From the IMG/VR virus record IMGVR_UViG_3300042351_000775, positions 1-40,583 of that record: a DNA stretch of 40,583 nucleotides; one strand, given 5' to 3'. Under the pieces are notes generated by a model. That model ran no database searches and was not told the DNA's origin. It worked only from the letters and a program-made list of their open reading frames with translations. Shown piece after piece: positions 6,519-14,708 of the stretch (position 1 is its first letter; the number at the start of each line of letters is the position of its first letter). The position numbers and the translations under genes were made by a program. This DNA is from a virus.

Positions 6519-9317
6519 ATGATAACACAAGAAGAAATTAAAAGTTTCCTAGAAGGGAACGATTCAGAGGAGCATATTGTTTCCGTAGAGTTTGATTATA
6601 TATCAGACCACATTTTCAAAATTAAAGAAGTACCGGGAAAGGGTAAAGTTATTCAACAAGATTCACTCATTGCGTTTGCTTGGGTTGGTGATCTACGTGG
6701 TCTTAACTTTTACGAAGGATCCAAGGCGTTACAGAAACAAGCCATGGGTAAATACGGTATCCTAATAGAAAAACTCCGAACAGATGGTAATGAACGATTA
6801 GAGAATGGTTTAACTTTTATGGTTAAATCAATCAAAGGTTATCGTTCGTTAATTCAATTTTTCCGTGATGGAGGAATTGATCCGTGGGGAGAAAAGACAA
6901 AAGATAAAATCCTAATGGTATCACCTGTGGAACAATACCTCATCTCAAAAGAGAAACGATTGTTCAAAGGATTTGAAGAATATAATGACATCACAAGATT
7001 TGTATTTGACCTTGAGACGACCGCATTAGAACCAAAGGATGGTCGTATATTCATGATTGGGATGAAAACAAATAAAGGGTTCCAAAAAGTTATTGAGTGT
7101 TCAAATGAGGATGAGGAACGAGCGGGTATTGTGGAATTCTTCAGAACAATAGACCAACTTAAACCATCTATCATCGCAGGATATAACTCGGCAAACTTTG
7201 ACTGGTTTTGGATCTTTGAAAGATGTAAGGCGTTAAATTTAGATATTAAGAAGATTGCAATATCAATGAACGCCAAGAAAACAATCTCACAGAAAGAATC
7301 AATGTTAAAGTTAGCAAACGAGGTTGAGAGATTTAACCAAGTTCAAATGTGGGGTTATAACGTAATTGATATTATTCACTCAGTTCGTAGATCACAAGCA
7401 ATCAATTCAAATATTAAAGAGGCGGGATTAAAGTATATTACCAAATATATTGATGCCGAAGCACCCGATCGTATCTACATTGACCACACAAGTATCGGTC
7501 CAATGTATGCGGAAAAGGATGAGTATTGGTTGAACACCGAAAATGGTAAATACAAAAAAGTCGGTATTGATTCAAAGGTAGATGAGATATGTGTGAGACG
7601 AGGAGATATATACCTTAAAACAACAGGGGACGATATCGTTGAGCGTTATCTTGACGATGACCTTGAGGAGACGTTGATTGTGGATGACGAGTTCAACCAA
7701 GCAACTTTTCTATTAGCATCTTTGGTTCCAACAACTTATGAGAGAGCATCCACAATGGGTACCGCAACATTATGGAAAATGGTAATGTTGGCTTGGTCAT
7801 ACAAATATGGTTTGGCAATCCCCAAGAAAGAAGAAAGAAGAAACTTTGTTGGTGGTCTTTCACGATTACTTAAAGTAGGGTACTCTAAGGACGTTCTTAA
7901 GCTTGACTACTCGTCACTATACCCATCCATTCAGTTAGTTCACGACGTGTTCCCTGAGTGTGATATAACGGGTGCAATGAAGGGGTTATTAACTTATTTC
8001 CGTAACTCTCGTATCATGTATAAGAATTTAGCTGCGGAATATAAGGATATTGATAAAAAGAAATCAACATCTTATGACCGTAAACAATTACCAATTAAGA
8101 TCTTCATCAACGCATTCTTCGGATCGTTATCGGCACCACAGGTATTCCCATGGGGGGATATTGATATGGGAGAACAGATTACTTGTACGGGTAGACAATA
8201 CTTAAGACAAATGTTAAACTTCTTTAGTAAGAGAGGGTATAGTCCTTTGGTATGTGATACAGATGGTATGAACTTCTCATTACCTGAGGGTGGTGTTGAT
8301 GATAGAGTTTATATCGGTAAAGGAAAAAATTGGTTGGTTAAGGAAGGTAAAGAATATCGTGGGTATAATGCTGATGTTGCTGAGTTTAACGATATCTTTA
8401 TGAAAGGTGAGATGGGACTTGATTGTGACGGTACTTGGGATTCTTGTATTAACTTGGCTCGTAAGAACTATGCAACGATGGAACACAACGGTAAAGTTAA
8501 ACTAACAGGTAATAGTATTAAATCCAAGAAGATGCCAAAATATATTGAGAAGTTTTTGGATAAAGGGGTTAAACAATTACTTAGAGGTGAGGGTAAAGAA
8601 TTTATTGAGTGGTATTACGAATACATACAAAAGATATTTGACCAGAGAGTTCCATTAGCTGAGATTGCATCCAAATCAAAAGTTAAGTTATCTATTGATG
8701 ATTATATTAAACGTAGTAAACAAACCACAAAGGCAGGTAGTCTTAACTCACGAATGGCTCATATGGAACTTCTTATAAAGGATGGTATACAAGCAAATCT
8801 TGGTGATATGATTCTTTATGTTAATAATGGAACAAAGGCAACTCACGGTGATGTTCAGAAAGTTAACAAACCAAAAAAAGGATGGTCACAATCTGATTTG
8901 GATAATATGATGGAAGGATATGGTAAAATACCTCGTGAAATGGTTGAATCATACGTTCAACTTAATTGTTATAGAATTGAACCATCTGATTTAGAAAATA
9001 ACCCTGAAATGTTAGGTGAATATAATATACAAAGAGCAATTGCAACATTTAACAAACGTGTGGAACCTTTGATGATTGTGTTTGATGATGAAGTTAGAGA
9101 CACATTGTTAGTAAAGAATCCTGAAGAAAGAAGTTTTTATACAACAGATCAATGTAAATTAATTAATGGTAAACCATTTAGTCCTGAAGACCAAGATGAT
9201 GTTTATGAGAACTTAATCAAGATGGAGCAAGGTGAAATTGACTTTTGGAATCGTGTTGGTATTGACCCTAATTACATTTATGAATTTGCTGAAGAAGGGT
9301 GGGAAGAATTCGTATGA
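6519..9317 (+). CDS. 43: Family B DNA polymerase with 3'-5' exonuclease (T4 gp43-like)
   Basis: This is the replicative polymerase, 932 aa against 898 in T4. Exonuclease motifs are Exo I FDLETT (D164, E166), Exo II NSANFDWFW (D228) and Exo III Y377LDDD381. Polymerase motifs are A, LDYSSLYPSIQ (D463); B, KIFINAFFGSL (from K527); and C, VCDTDGMNFS (D580, D582), with Gly replacing the usual Ser after the second Asp. The KxY-type segment RKNYATMEHNGKVKLTGN follows. All metal-binding carboxylates are present, so both activities should be intact. It stands alone behind a sigma70-like promoter, is convergent with a minus-strand gene 8 bases downstream, and has no terminator between them. The ATG has no Shine-Dalgarno sequence. 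Confidence 0.97.
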   Translation: MITQEEIKSFLEGNDSEEHIVSVEFDYISDHIFKIKEVPGKGKVIQQDSLIAFAWVGDLRGLNFYEGSKALQKQAMGKYGILIEKLRTDGNERLENGLTFMVKSIKGYRSLIQFFRDGGIDPWGEKTKDKILMVSPVEQYLISKEKRLFKGFEEYNDITRFVFDLETTALEPKDGRIFMIGMKTNKGFQKVIECSNEDEERAGIVEFFRTIDQLKPSIIAGYNSANFDWFWIFERCKALNLDIKKIAISMNAKKTISQKESMLKLANEVERFNQVQMWGYNVIDIIHSVRRSQAINSNIKEAGLKYITKYIDAEAPDRIYIDHTSIGPMYAEKDEYWLNTENGKYKKVGIDSKVDEICVRRGDIYLKTTGDDIVERYLDDDLEETLIVDDEFNQATFLLASLVPTTYERASTMGTATLWKMVMLAWSYKYGLAIPKKEERRNFVGGLSRLLKVGYSKDVLKLDYSSLYPSIQLVHDVFPECDITGAMKGLLTYFRNSRIMYKNLAAEYKDIDKKKSTSYDRKQLPIKIFINAFFGSLSAPQVFPWGDIDMGEQITCTGRQYLRQMLNFFSKRGYSPLVCDTDGMNFSLPEGGVDDRVYIGKGKNWLVKEGKEYRGYNADVAEFNDIFMKGEMGLDCDGTWDSCINLARKNYATMEHNGKVKLTGNSIKSKKMPKYIEKFLDKGVKQLLRGEGKEFIEWYYEYIQKIFDQRVPLAEIASKSKVKLSIDDYIKRSKQTTKAGSLNSRMAHMELLIKDGIQANLGDMILYVNNGTKATHGDVQKVNKPKKGWSQSDLDNMMEGYGKIPREMVESYVQLNCYRIEPSDLENNPEMLGEYNIQRAIATFNKRVEPLMIVFDDEVRDTLLVKNPEERSFYTTDQCKLINGKPFSPEDQDDVYENLIKMEQGEIDFWNRVGIDPNYIYEFAEEGWEEFV

Positions 9318-9325
9318 TGAGGTGT

Positions 9326-9676
9326 TTATAACATCTTCAAACCATCGGACGAAAGTATATACCAGTTACCCTGAACAAATTGAAATTGGACACAAGCTCC
9401 TTTTTCTAATAATAGTTCATCCCACTCCTCATCAATCTTACCCGTGTTAGGTTTAACTAAAACACTAACCAATGATTTTATAATTATACGATTGGTGGTT
9501 TCAGAATTTAATAATATTTCTGATCCACCGATTGTTTTAACAATAATTAAATCTTCACCATTTGTGGTGTAATTTTTTTCTAACAAAATTAAATTATCGT
9601 ATTTTGTATTATCTTCTATGACGATATTTTGTTTCATTATTGTTTTTCTTATAGGTACTTCTTTAATTATTGGCAT
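9326..9676 (-). CDS. Small virion-type protein of unknown function
   Basis: This 116-aa protein is last in a minus-strand unit, starting 1 base after the stop of the neck-like gene. It is beta-rich: a short N-terminal strand, then NLILLEKNYTTNGEDLIIVKTIGG and NRIIIKSLVSVLVKPNTGKIDEEWDELLLEKGACVQFQFVQGNWYILSSDGLKML. The ending GACVxFxFVxGNWYILSSDGLK looks like the compact beta domains found in fibre-attachment or decoration proteins of tailed phages, but I cannot name the family. Co-transcription with a neck protein supports a structural role. No cysteine pair or catalytic motif is seen. Confidence 0.7.
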   Translation of the reverse strand: MPIIKEVPIRKTIMKQNIVIEDNTKYDNLILLEKNYTTNGEDLIIVKTIGGSEILLNSETTNRIIIKSLVSVLVKPNTGKIDEEWDELLLEKGACVQFQFVQGNWYILSSDGLKML

Positions 9677-9677
9677 A

Positions 9678-10802
9678 TTAAATAACGTATATTTGTCTTG
9701 GCATTGCTCTAAACTTAAGTGCCTTATTTAAATTCTCAGCAATTAACGCCTCACGTTCCATTACCTTTTCAGGTTTCAATCTTGTTAGACGACCTTCAGC
9801 TCCAATTAACTCATCAATTAATTTTGTTTTTTCATCTTTGGCTTCAGTTGCCAAAGCGGCATAATCCATAGTCAAATCACCATCAGGTGATTTAAGGTTA
9901 CCACTGAATTTACCTCTTACTCTTGCCAATGTTTCTTTACAATATGCGATGAACCATCTTCTTACCCAAACTTGAGCCGGATTATTAAGATCCAACCAAC
10001 TAATTTTATCGTAAGGTACATCAGAAGGTAATTTAATAATATCAGGATTGTTTTTTAAACATGCGTCTCTATCTTCAGGACCAACATCGTAATACCAATA
10101 CCAAACTCTACCTTTCATCATTGTAGAATTACCAAAGTCAAATTTACCTCCAGGTGTATTCATTAAGTGAACTGCCTTTTTACCCCCCGGTAATGCGGTT
10201 ACTCTATATGTTAAATCACCTGAAATAATTCTTTTTTGAATATTGATCTCTTGCATTCTTAATAACATATCAAATGCTGGCATCATAAAATAACTTCCTG
10301 CCATATTACCCATTTGTGCGAATCCACCGGCTCCACCAATACCACCACCAAATTCACCAAAACCAAATCCCGCACCAAACATTGAACTGTTTAAAGTTGC
10401 CGGTGTGAACCATAATAATTCGTTAAGTTCTCTGTTTTCAGGGATTTCATAAATCTGTTGGTTGGGAACTAATTGTATAAAATCTTTTTTAAGTACTGAA
10501 TCGCCACCCGCTTGTAAACCTACGATCTTAGAATATGCGTAAGTGTATCGTGTTTCGTAATCTAAACTTCTTGTTGTGAACGCCTTTGATAATGATTGGG
10601 TGTCCATATTTAAATTATACAAATTAGTCCACTGAGATTCAGTTAACCAATCTTGTACGTATTGTGAATATTCGTCAATAGAAAATTCAAGAAGAGTGTC
10701 CATTTGTTCCTCTTCCAATTCTATACTTCTAAGTGGTGCACCTAAAACGTGTTTAACTTTTTTGTATAGTTCACTTCTTTGTGGTTCGCTTATTATTGAC
10801 AT
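9678..10802 (-). CDS. Neck/head-completion-like structural protein (gp13-type, tentative)
   Basis: The 374-aa protein opens with helices (KKVKHVLGAPLRSIELEEEQMDTLLEFSIDEYSQYVQDWL), the usual start of head-tail connector proteins, whose acidic helices pack on the portal. Residues about 143-170 form a striking Gly-rich loop (GFGFGEFGGGIGGAGG). The C-terminal part contains PAQVWVRRWFIAYCKETLARVRGKFSGNL, then DGDLTMDYAALATEAKDEKTKLIDELI, matching proteins annotated as T4-type neck or structural proteins in marine and freshwater phages. It heads a minus-strand unit behind a strong late-type motif 13 bases before its ATG. gp14- and gp15-like genes lie 3 kb away on the other strand, an unusual split of the neck cluster. 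Confidence 0.6.
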   Translation of the reverse strand: MSIISEPQRSELYKKVKHVLGAPLRSIELEEEQMDTLLEFSIDEYSQYVQDWLTESQWTNLYNLNMDTQSLSKAFTTRSLDYETRYTYAYSKIVGLQAGGDSVLKKDFIQLVPNQQIYEIPENRELNELLWFTPATLNSSMFGAGFGFGEFGGGIGGAGGFAQMGNMAGSYFMMPAFDMLLRMQEINIQKRIISGDLTYRVTALPGGKKAVHLMNTPGGKFDFGNSTMMKGRVWYWYYDVGPEDRDACLKNNPDIIKLPSDVPYDKISWLDLNNPAQVWVRRWFIAYCKETLARVRGKFSGNLKSPDGDLTMDYAALATEAKDEKTKLIDELIGAEGRLTRLKPEKVMEREALIAENLNKALKFRAMPRQIYVI

Positions 10803-10815
10803 ATGACTTTTATTA

Positions 10816-10823
10816 ATAAATAT
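10816..10823 (-). promoter_or_regulatory. Late-promoter-like motif ATATTTAT upstream of the neck-like gene
   Basis: Read on the minus strand, GATATTTATTAATAAAA lies 13 bases before the ATG at 10802. This is an excellent match to the shared motif and shows that it follows gene direction rather than the strand. Confidence 0.65.
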
Positions 10824-10827
10824 CTTA

Positions 10828-11916
10828 TTATTTTGTTCTTAACAAATATAACTCATTAACAAATTCCCAATTTACATGGTTCCAAAAGTTATTGATGTAT
10901 TCGTCACGTTTGTTACGATATTTTAAATAGTATGCGTGTTCCCACACATCAAGACCTAATAACGGGTATCCACCGTCCTTAACGACATTCATTAAAGGGT
11001 TATCTTGGTTAGGTGTGGATATAATCTTCAATCTATTGTTTTTAGTTAAAATTAACCAAGCCCATCCAGATCCAAATCTATCTTTTGCTACCTGATTAAA
11101 TTCGTCCTTTAATTTTTTAATATTTCCGTATTGTTTTGTAATTTTTTCAAACACTTCACCACTTGGTTTCTGTTTAGTTGGACTTAACATTTTCCAAAAT
11201 AATGCGTGATTAAAAGCTCCACCAGCATTATTTCTAACTTTAGTGTCGTACTTACTAATGGTTTTAATTATGTCCTCTAATTCAACATCACCTTTCTTAT
11301 TAGCAAGTGCATCGTTTAATTTTTTCACATAACCTTTATAATGTTTGTTGTAATGAACATCCATAGTTTCAGGATCAACAAATTGTTTCATTGATGAATA
11401 TGAATATGGTAATTTTTCAATACCAATTTTTTTCATCTCCATTATAAAATCTTTTTTAATGTTTTGTTTTTCAGAAATTAAAATTTGTTCGTTGATTAGA
11501 TTAATTTTATTTTCTATACCTGTAAGTCCCTCAAAAACAAGTTCGTTAAATTGTGGGTATTCTTCTTCAAACATTTTAACTAATCTACCAGCATAAGCGT
11601 TTGCTTCATCTTCGTTTTGACCACCAATGTTAGGACCTTGTTCTCTGTTAAGAACGTTTCTTTGGTAAGCATGAACCCATTCGTGAGCCAATGTTCTCAT
11701 TATATCACGATTCAATCTACCATCAGTTAAAACTTTAATACCATCTTCAGGGTGTTGACTACCTGTAGACATCCCCCCTATTTTTTGACCTACTAAATGA
11801 ATAGTGATATCATTCTTTAATTGATAATTTCTTTGCAAAAATTTAATAAAGGTGTGAATTAACTCGTTATACTTAGAGTTAAGTCCTGAATTTGTACGTT
11901 TGATGCTTACTTTCAT
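10828..11916 (-). CDS. Fusion of a zinc-metallopeptidase-like domain with a Mn/Fe superoxide dismutase
   Basis: This 362-aa open frame encodes two domains. Residues 1-125 carry a zincin motif, LAHEWVHAY (H78, E79, H82), with NEDEANAYAG about 20 residues later supplying a likely third ligand (E102 or E104), as in gluzincins. Residues 165-362 are a full iron/manganese superoxide dismutase. It begins KLPYSYSS; the four metal ligands are H188, H237 (FNHALFW), D323 and H327 (LDVWEHAYYLKY). H192 and Y196 of the second shell are also kept. Gln304 in TPNQDNPLM, together with Gly232-Gly233 in NNAGGAFNH, is the manganese-type arrangement. It would convert superoxide to peroxide and oxygen. Late-type motifs precede it and a neck gene follows, so it is probably made late and might be packaged; that is inference. 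Confidence 0.92.
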   Translation of the reverse strand: MKVSIKRTNSGLNSKYNELIHTFIKFLQRNYQLKNDITIHLVGQKIGGMSTGSQHPEDGIKVLTDGRLNRDIMRTLAHEWVHAYQRNVLNREQGPNIGGQNEDEANAYAGRLVKMFEEEYPQFNELVFEGLTGIENKINLINEQILISEKQNIKKDFIMEMKKIGIEKLPYSYSSMKQFVDPETMDVHYNKHYKGYVKKLNDALANKKGDVELEDIIKTISKYDTKVRNNAGGAFNHALFWKMLSPTKQKPSGEVFEKITKQYGNIKKLKDEFNQVAKDRFGSGWAWLILTKNNRLKIISTPNQDNPLMNVVKDGGYPLLGLDVWEHAYYLKYRNKRDEYINNFWNHVNWEFVNELYLLRTK

Positions 11917-11921
11917 TATTG

Positions 11922-11947
11922 ATAAATATTATCAATAACATAAATAT
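11922..11947 (-). promoter_or_regulatory. Tandem pair of late-promoter-like motifs upstream of the peptidase-SOD gene
   Basis: On the minus strand, ATATTTAT occurs at 11947-11940 and again at 11929-11922, that is 23 and 5 bases before the ATG at 11916. The proximal copy alone would give a nearly leaderless mRNA, so the distal copy may be the working one. The distal copy abuts the stop codon of the helicase gene. Confidence 0.55.
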
Positions 11948-13711
11948 TTACCTTCTCTTATTAATTAAGGTAAGGATTTCTTCCACAACATCACCAACGT
12001 TTTCAGGTTGTTGATCCCCCATTACTGTTCTAATGATTTCCTTTTTACGATTTAGGATATCATATACCGCACCTTCTATTGTATTTTCATACAATGGGTA
12101 GTATACAAGTACGTTTGATTTTTGACCATAACGATATGCTCTATCTTCAGCCTGAGCGTGTTCTGCGGGAACAAATGATAGGTCATTCATAATAACAACC
12201 TCAGCTGCAGTTAAAGTTAAACCTACACCTGCAGCTTTTAAGTTTCCAACAAATACTTTAATTTTATCGTTCTCTTGAAACTCATCAACCGCATTTTGAC
12301 GATGAGGTTTGGAACAACTACCATCTAAATAAACCGCCTGTTTACCAAAGTGTTGATAGATAGTTTGTAAAGTATCGGTGAAGTTAGTGAAGATTATAAC
12401 TTTTTTACCTTGTTCAATGATATTCTCAGCAAACTCAATAGTTTGGTTTGTTTTCTCATTTGCGATAACTTTTCTTACCTTCATCAATTTTGAGAACTGA
12501 ACCGTAAGAGATGATGATTCATCTTTTTTATTGTCAAACCAATCATAATATTCTCCCATCAATTCTTCATACTCTTTTGATTTCAAACGAAGATATACTG
12601 GTGAAATAATTTTATCAGGAAGATCTAAAACATCTTCTTTTAATCTACGAAGAATTTGTTTTGATGTACGATCACGTAATTCTTCTAAGTTGGATGCACC
12701 TGTTACGTTCCAAACTTTTCTTTTACCCGCCATAAATTGGTACCCCTGACAATAACGAATGGCATAAGCCATCCAATTCTGAGCAACAGGTGATTCAATT
12801 ATGTTTAATAAATTATAATAATTCATTGGACGAGATGTCATCGGAGTTCCTGTTAATAACCAAACTCTTTTTATGTTCTTAACGTAATGATTAATAATTT
12901 TTGTTCTCTGAGCTTGTGGATTTGAGATCATATGTGCCTCATCTAAAATAACTAATTCAAATTCAGATTGATTCAATAAAGATTTACCTTTGTCTTTCAT
13001 ATCATGAAAGTTTTTAAGGATATCGTAGTTAACGATAACAAAATCAGATTCAGTTGAAAATTTCTTACCTTCTGCAATATATACAGATCTATCCGTATAA
13101 TTTTCAATTTCACGTTGCCAGTTAATCTTTAGTGATGCGGGACAAATTATTAATATTTTCTTCGCTCCCGTTTCTAAAGCCGCGATAATTGTTGCGGTTG
13201 TTTTACCAAGACCCATATCATCAGCAAGAATGAATCGTCTTGATCCCGCCAATTTTTCTATTGCTTCTTTTTGATGATCCAATGGTGGTCGGTGATCATA
13301 TTTGGAATAATCTACTTCAACTTTTTCAACATTGTGTGTTTTTATTAATGAAGATTTTGGAACCCAAAATTCTGTTAATGGATCCTTTTCAAAAAACTTA
13401 CCCCAAATATGGTATGATTTTTCTTTTTCAACTAATAATTTTTCAATGTAAATTTTATCAGGTATTTCCATCAAATATCTTTCTTCTGCAAACTTTTTTG
13501 CAAAATAAGTATCAAGGTCAACCCACTTACGAGCAACTTTAGGTGACGTATCATAATAATTTACGATGTAGTCCGCTTGAGTTCTTGTAGGATAAAACTT
13601 TTTACTTGTTTCTTTTTTTGTTTTTAGATACAATATATGATTATTGGCACCCGAATACGAGTCCAATAAGGATAGCGCCTTATGCTCTATTAATGATGGG
13701 GTAACTTCCAA
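11948..13711 (-). CDS. SNF2-family (SF2) DNA helicase/translocase
   Basis: About 587 aa if translation starts at the TTG at 13711-13709; the frame stays open upstream to 13768. Motif I is LADDMGLGKTTAT, motif II ILDEAHM, motif III WLLTGTPM, motif V GNLKAAGVGLTLTAAE and motif VI QAEDRAYRYGQ. The GLGKT and RxxRxGQ forms are those of SNF2/SMARCAL1-type translocases rather than of T4 UvsW. The N-terminal 140 residues form a family-specific domain containing EIPDKIYIEKLL and SYHIWGKF. Such phage enzymes likely remodel forks or displace bound proteins during replication and recombination. No ATG occurs near the N-terminus, so the exact start is uncertain; the TTG lies 44 bases after a late-type motif. 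Confidence 0.88.
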   Translation of the reverse strand: MEVTPSLIEHKALSLLDSYSGANNHILYLKTKKETSKKFYPTRTQADYIVNYYDTSPKVARKWVDLDTYFAKKFAEERYLMEIPDKIYIEKLLVEKEKSYHIWGKFFEKDPLTEFWVPKSSLIKTHNVEKVEVDYSKYDHRPPLDHQKEAIEKLAGSRRFILADDMGLGKTTATIIAALETGAKKILIICPASLKINWQREIENYTDRSVYIAEGKKFSTESDFVIVNYDILKNFHDMKDKGKSLLNQSEFELVILDEAHMISNPQAQRTKIINHYVKNIKRVWLLTGTPMTSRPMNYYNLLNIIESPVAQNWMAYAIRYCQGYQFMAGKRKVWNVTGASNLEELRDRTSKQILRRLKEDVLDLPDKIISPVYLRLKSKEYEELMGEYYDWFDNKKDESSSLTVQFSKLMKVRKVIANEKTNQTIEFAENIIEQGKKVIIFTNFTDTLQTIYQHFGKQAVYLDGSCSKPHRQNAVDEFQENDKIKVFVGNLKAAGVGLTLTAAEVVIMNDLSFVPAEHAQAEDRAYRYGQKSNVLVYYPLYENTIEGAVYDILNRKKEIIRTVMGDQQPENVGDVVEEILTLINKRR

Positions 13712-13744
13712 AATTTTGTTTTTTATAAAAATAACAATAAAAAA

Positions 13745-13764
13745 GATATTTATCAATAAATACG
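13745..13764. promoter_or_regulatory. Palindromic bidirectional late-promoter-like element between helicase and neck genes
   Basis: GATATTTATCAATAAATACG carries ATATTTAT on the plus strand (13746-13753), 16 bases before the ATG at 13770. It also carries GTATTTATTGATAAAT on the minus strand (13763-13756), 44 bases before the helicase TTG. The two divergent genes could therefore share one element. Confidence 0.55.
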
Positions 13765-13769
13765 ACAAA

Positions 13770-14282
13770 ATGGCGAATAGAGTTCCTATAACAAGATTAG
13801 GTAAATTTTTTGGAGAAAACGATTTTAACCTTGAAGTTGAGATGGGTCAAGAGTGGTTAGTTGGTGATATGAATTACACTTGTGTGCTTTATAGAGTTGA
13901 TAAAACCAAAACTAAAATTGACAACGTATATGGTGAAACAGTTAAAGATGGGATTAAATTTTTACCCCCTGTTGAGTTTAACGCATATGTTGCGATTGCC
14001 GCACCTGAGAATAAATTTTTAGGTTCTACTAAAATGGATCAGTTTGAACCAGGAAATATTACAATGTCAGTTTATTTAAAAACTTTAGAAGATTTAGAAA
14101 TTGATATTCAATTTGGTGATTATGTTGGTTATTACGATACGGAAAGTTTTGTGAGATACTATACCGTTGTTAATGATGGTCGTGTCACTTCAGATATAAA
14201 ACATACTTATAAAGGGTATAAACCTTTTTATAGAACAATAATGGGATCACCTGTTGGTCCAAATGAATTTAGAGGATTATGA
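13770..14282 (+). CDS. Neck protein-like (gp14-type, tentative)
   Basis: The true start is taken as the ATG at 13770, 16 bases after a late-type motif; the in-frame extension upstream to 13644 runs through the promoter and the helicase gene and is not credible. The 170-aa protein reads MANRVPITRLGKFFGEND and contains NVYGETVKDGIKFLPPVEF, a segment resembling the LYGE-PPV region of T4-type gp14 neck proteins. It then has IDIQFGDYVGYYDTESFVRYYTVVNDG and HTYKGYKPFYRTIMGSPV. It is beta-rich without catalytic motifs. Its stop overlaps the next start by four bases (ATGA), so it is translationally linked to the following genes. Position before a gp15-like gene and the sheath supports a head-tail joining role. 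Confidence 0.6.
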   Translation: MANRVPITRLGKFFGENDFNLEVEMGQEWLVGDMNYTCVLYRVDKTKTKIDNVYGETVKDGIKFLPPVEFNAYVAIAAPENKFLGSTKMDQFEPGNITMSVYLKTLEDLEIDIQFGDYVGYYDTESFVRYYTVVNDGRVTSDIKHTYKGYKPFYRTIMGSPVGPNEFRGL

Positions 14283-14707
14283 GAATAATAATTACTGAAG
14301 AACAGGAAGAGTTGTTAAAAAATAATATTAACGATTTAATCGGCAAAAAAGTTATGTGTTATTATGACTTACACAGACATACTTTTTCTGTCACATATAA
14401 AGGACTTGTTATGTTAAAGGCTGACTATTTAAGATTAAGTGATGTTGAATTTAGAGTAAGAAAGGGTGGTAAACAAAAAGTTAGAGATGAACAAAGAAAA
14501 AATGTACACGCATTTGTAATTGGTCATTTAGATGATTATTGTGAGTTCCCTTGTGAAGATATTCCCCAACCTGAGTCAAATGAAGTAGTAACATATAATC
14601 CTTACAAATACGATTCCTTCGTAATCAAAAGTACTGAAGAACCAATTTATAAGGCAAATGAAATTGAAATGATTAACATTAAAGATAAAATATTTTTAAT
14701 AAACTAA
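14279..14707 (+). CDS. Conserved-looking phage protein of unknown function
   Basis: This 142-aa protein starts MRIIITEEQEELLKNN, a short strand plus helix. It continues with VMCYYDLHRHTFSVTYKGLVMLKADYLRLSDVEFRVRKGGKQKV, a beta-rich core with a basic patch. Next comes NVHAFVIGHLDDY, and the C-terminal third is acidic. It overlaps the gp14-like gene by four bases and ends 1 base before the gp15-like gene, so all three should be made together. I do not recognise the family; a small tail or neck accessory protein is the simplest guess from position. The core resembles small nucleic-acid or protein-binding beta barrels, but nothing specific supports that. Confidence 0.65.
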   Translation: MRIIITEEQEELLKNNINDLIGKKVMCYYDLHRHTFSVTYKGLVMLKADYLRLSDVEFRVRKGGKQKVRDEQRKNVHAFVIGHLDDYCEFPCEDIPQPESNEVVTYNPYKYDSFVIKSTEEPIYKANEIEMINIKDKIFLIN

Positions 14708-14708
14708 C

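Noticed and set aside
13712-13768. N-terminal extension of the helicase frame from a TTG at 13768
   Set aside because: It would translate through the palindromic late-type motif and gives a hydrophobic leader unlike the family; a start at the TTG near 13711 is more plausible, though unproven.
13644-13769. Upstream extension of the gp14-like gene
   Set aside because: It overlaps the helicase coding region and the promoter motif; the ATG at 13770 follows the motif at the usual distance.
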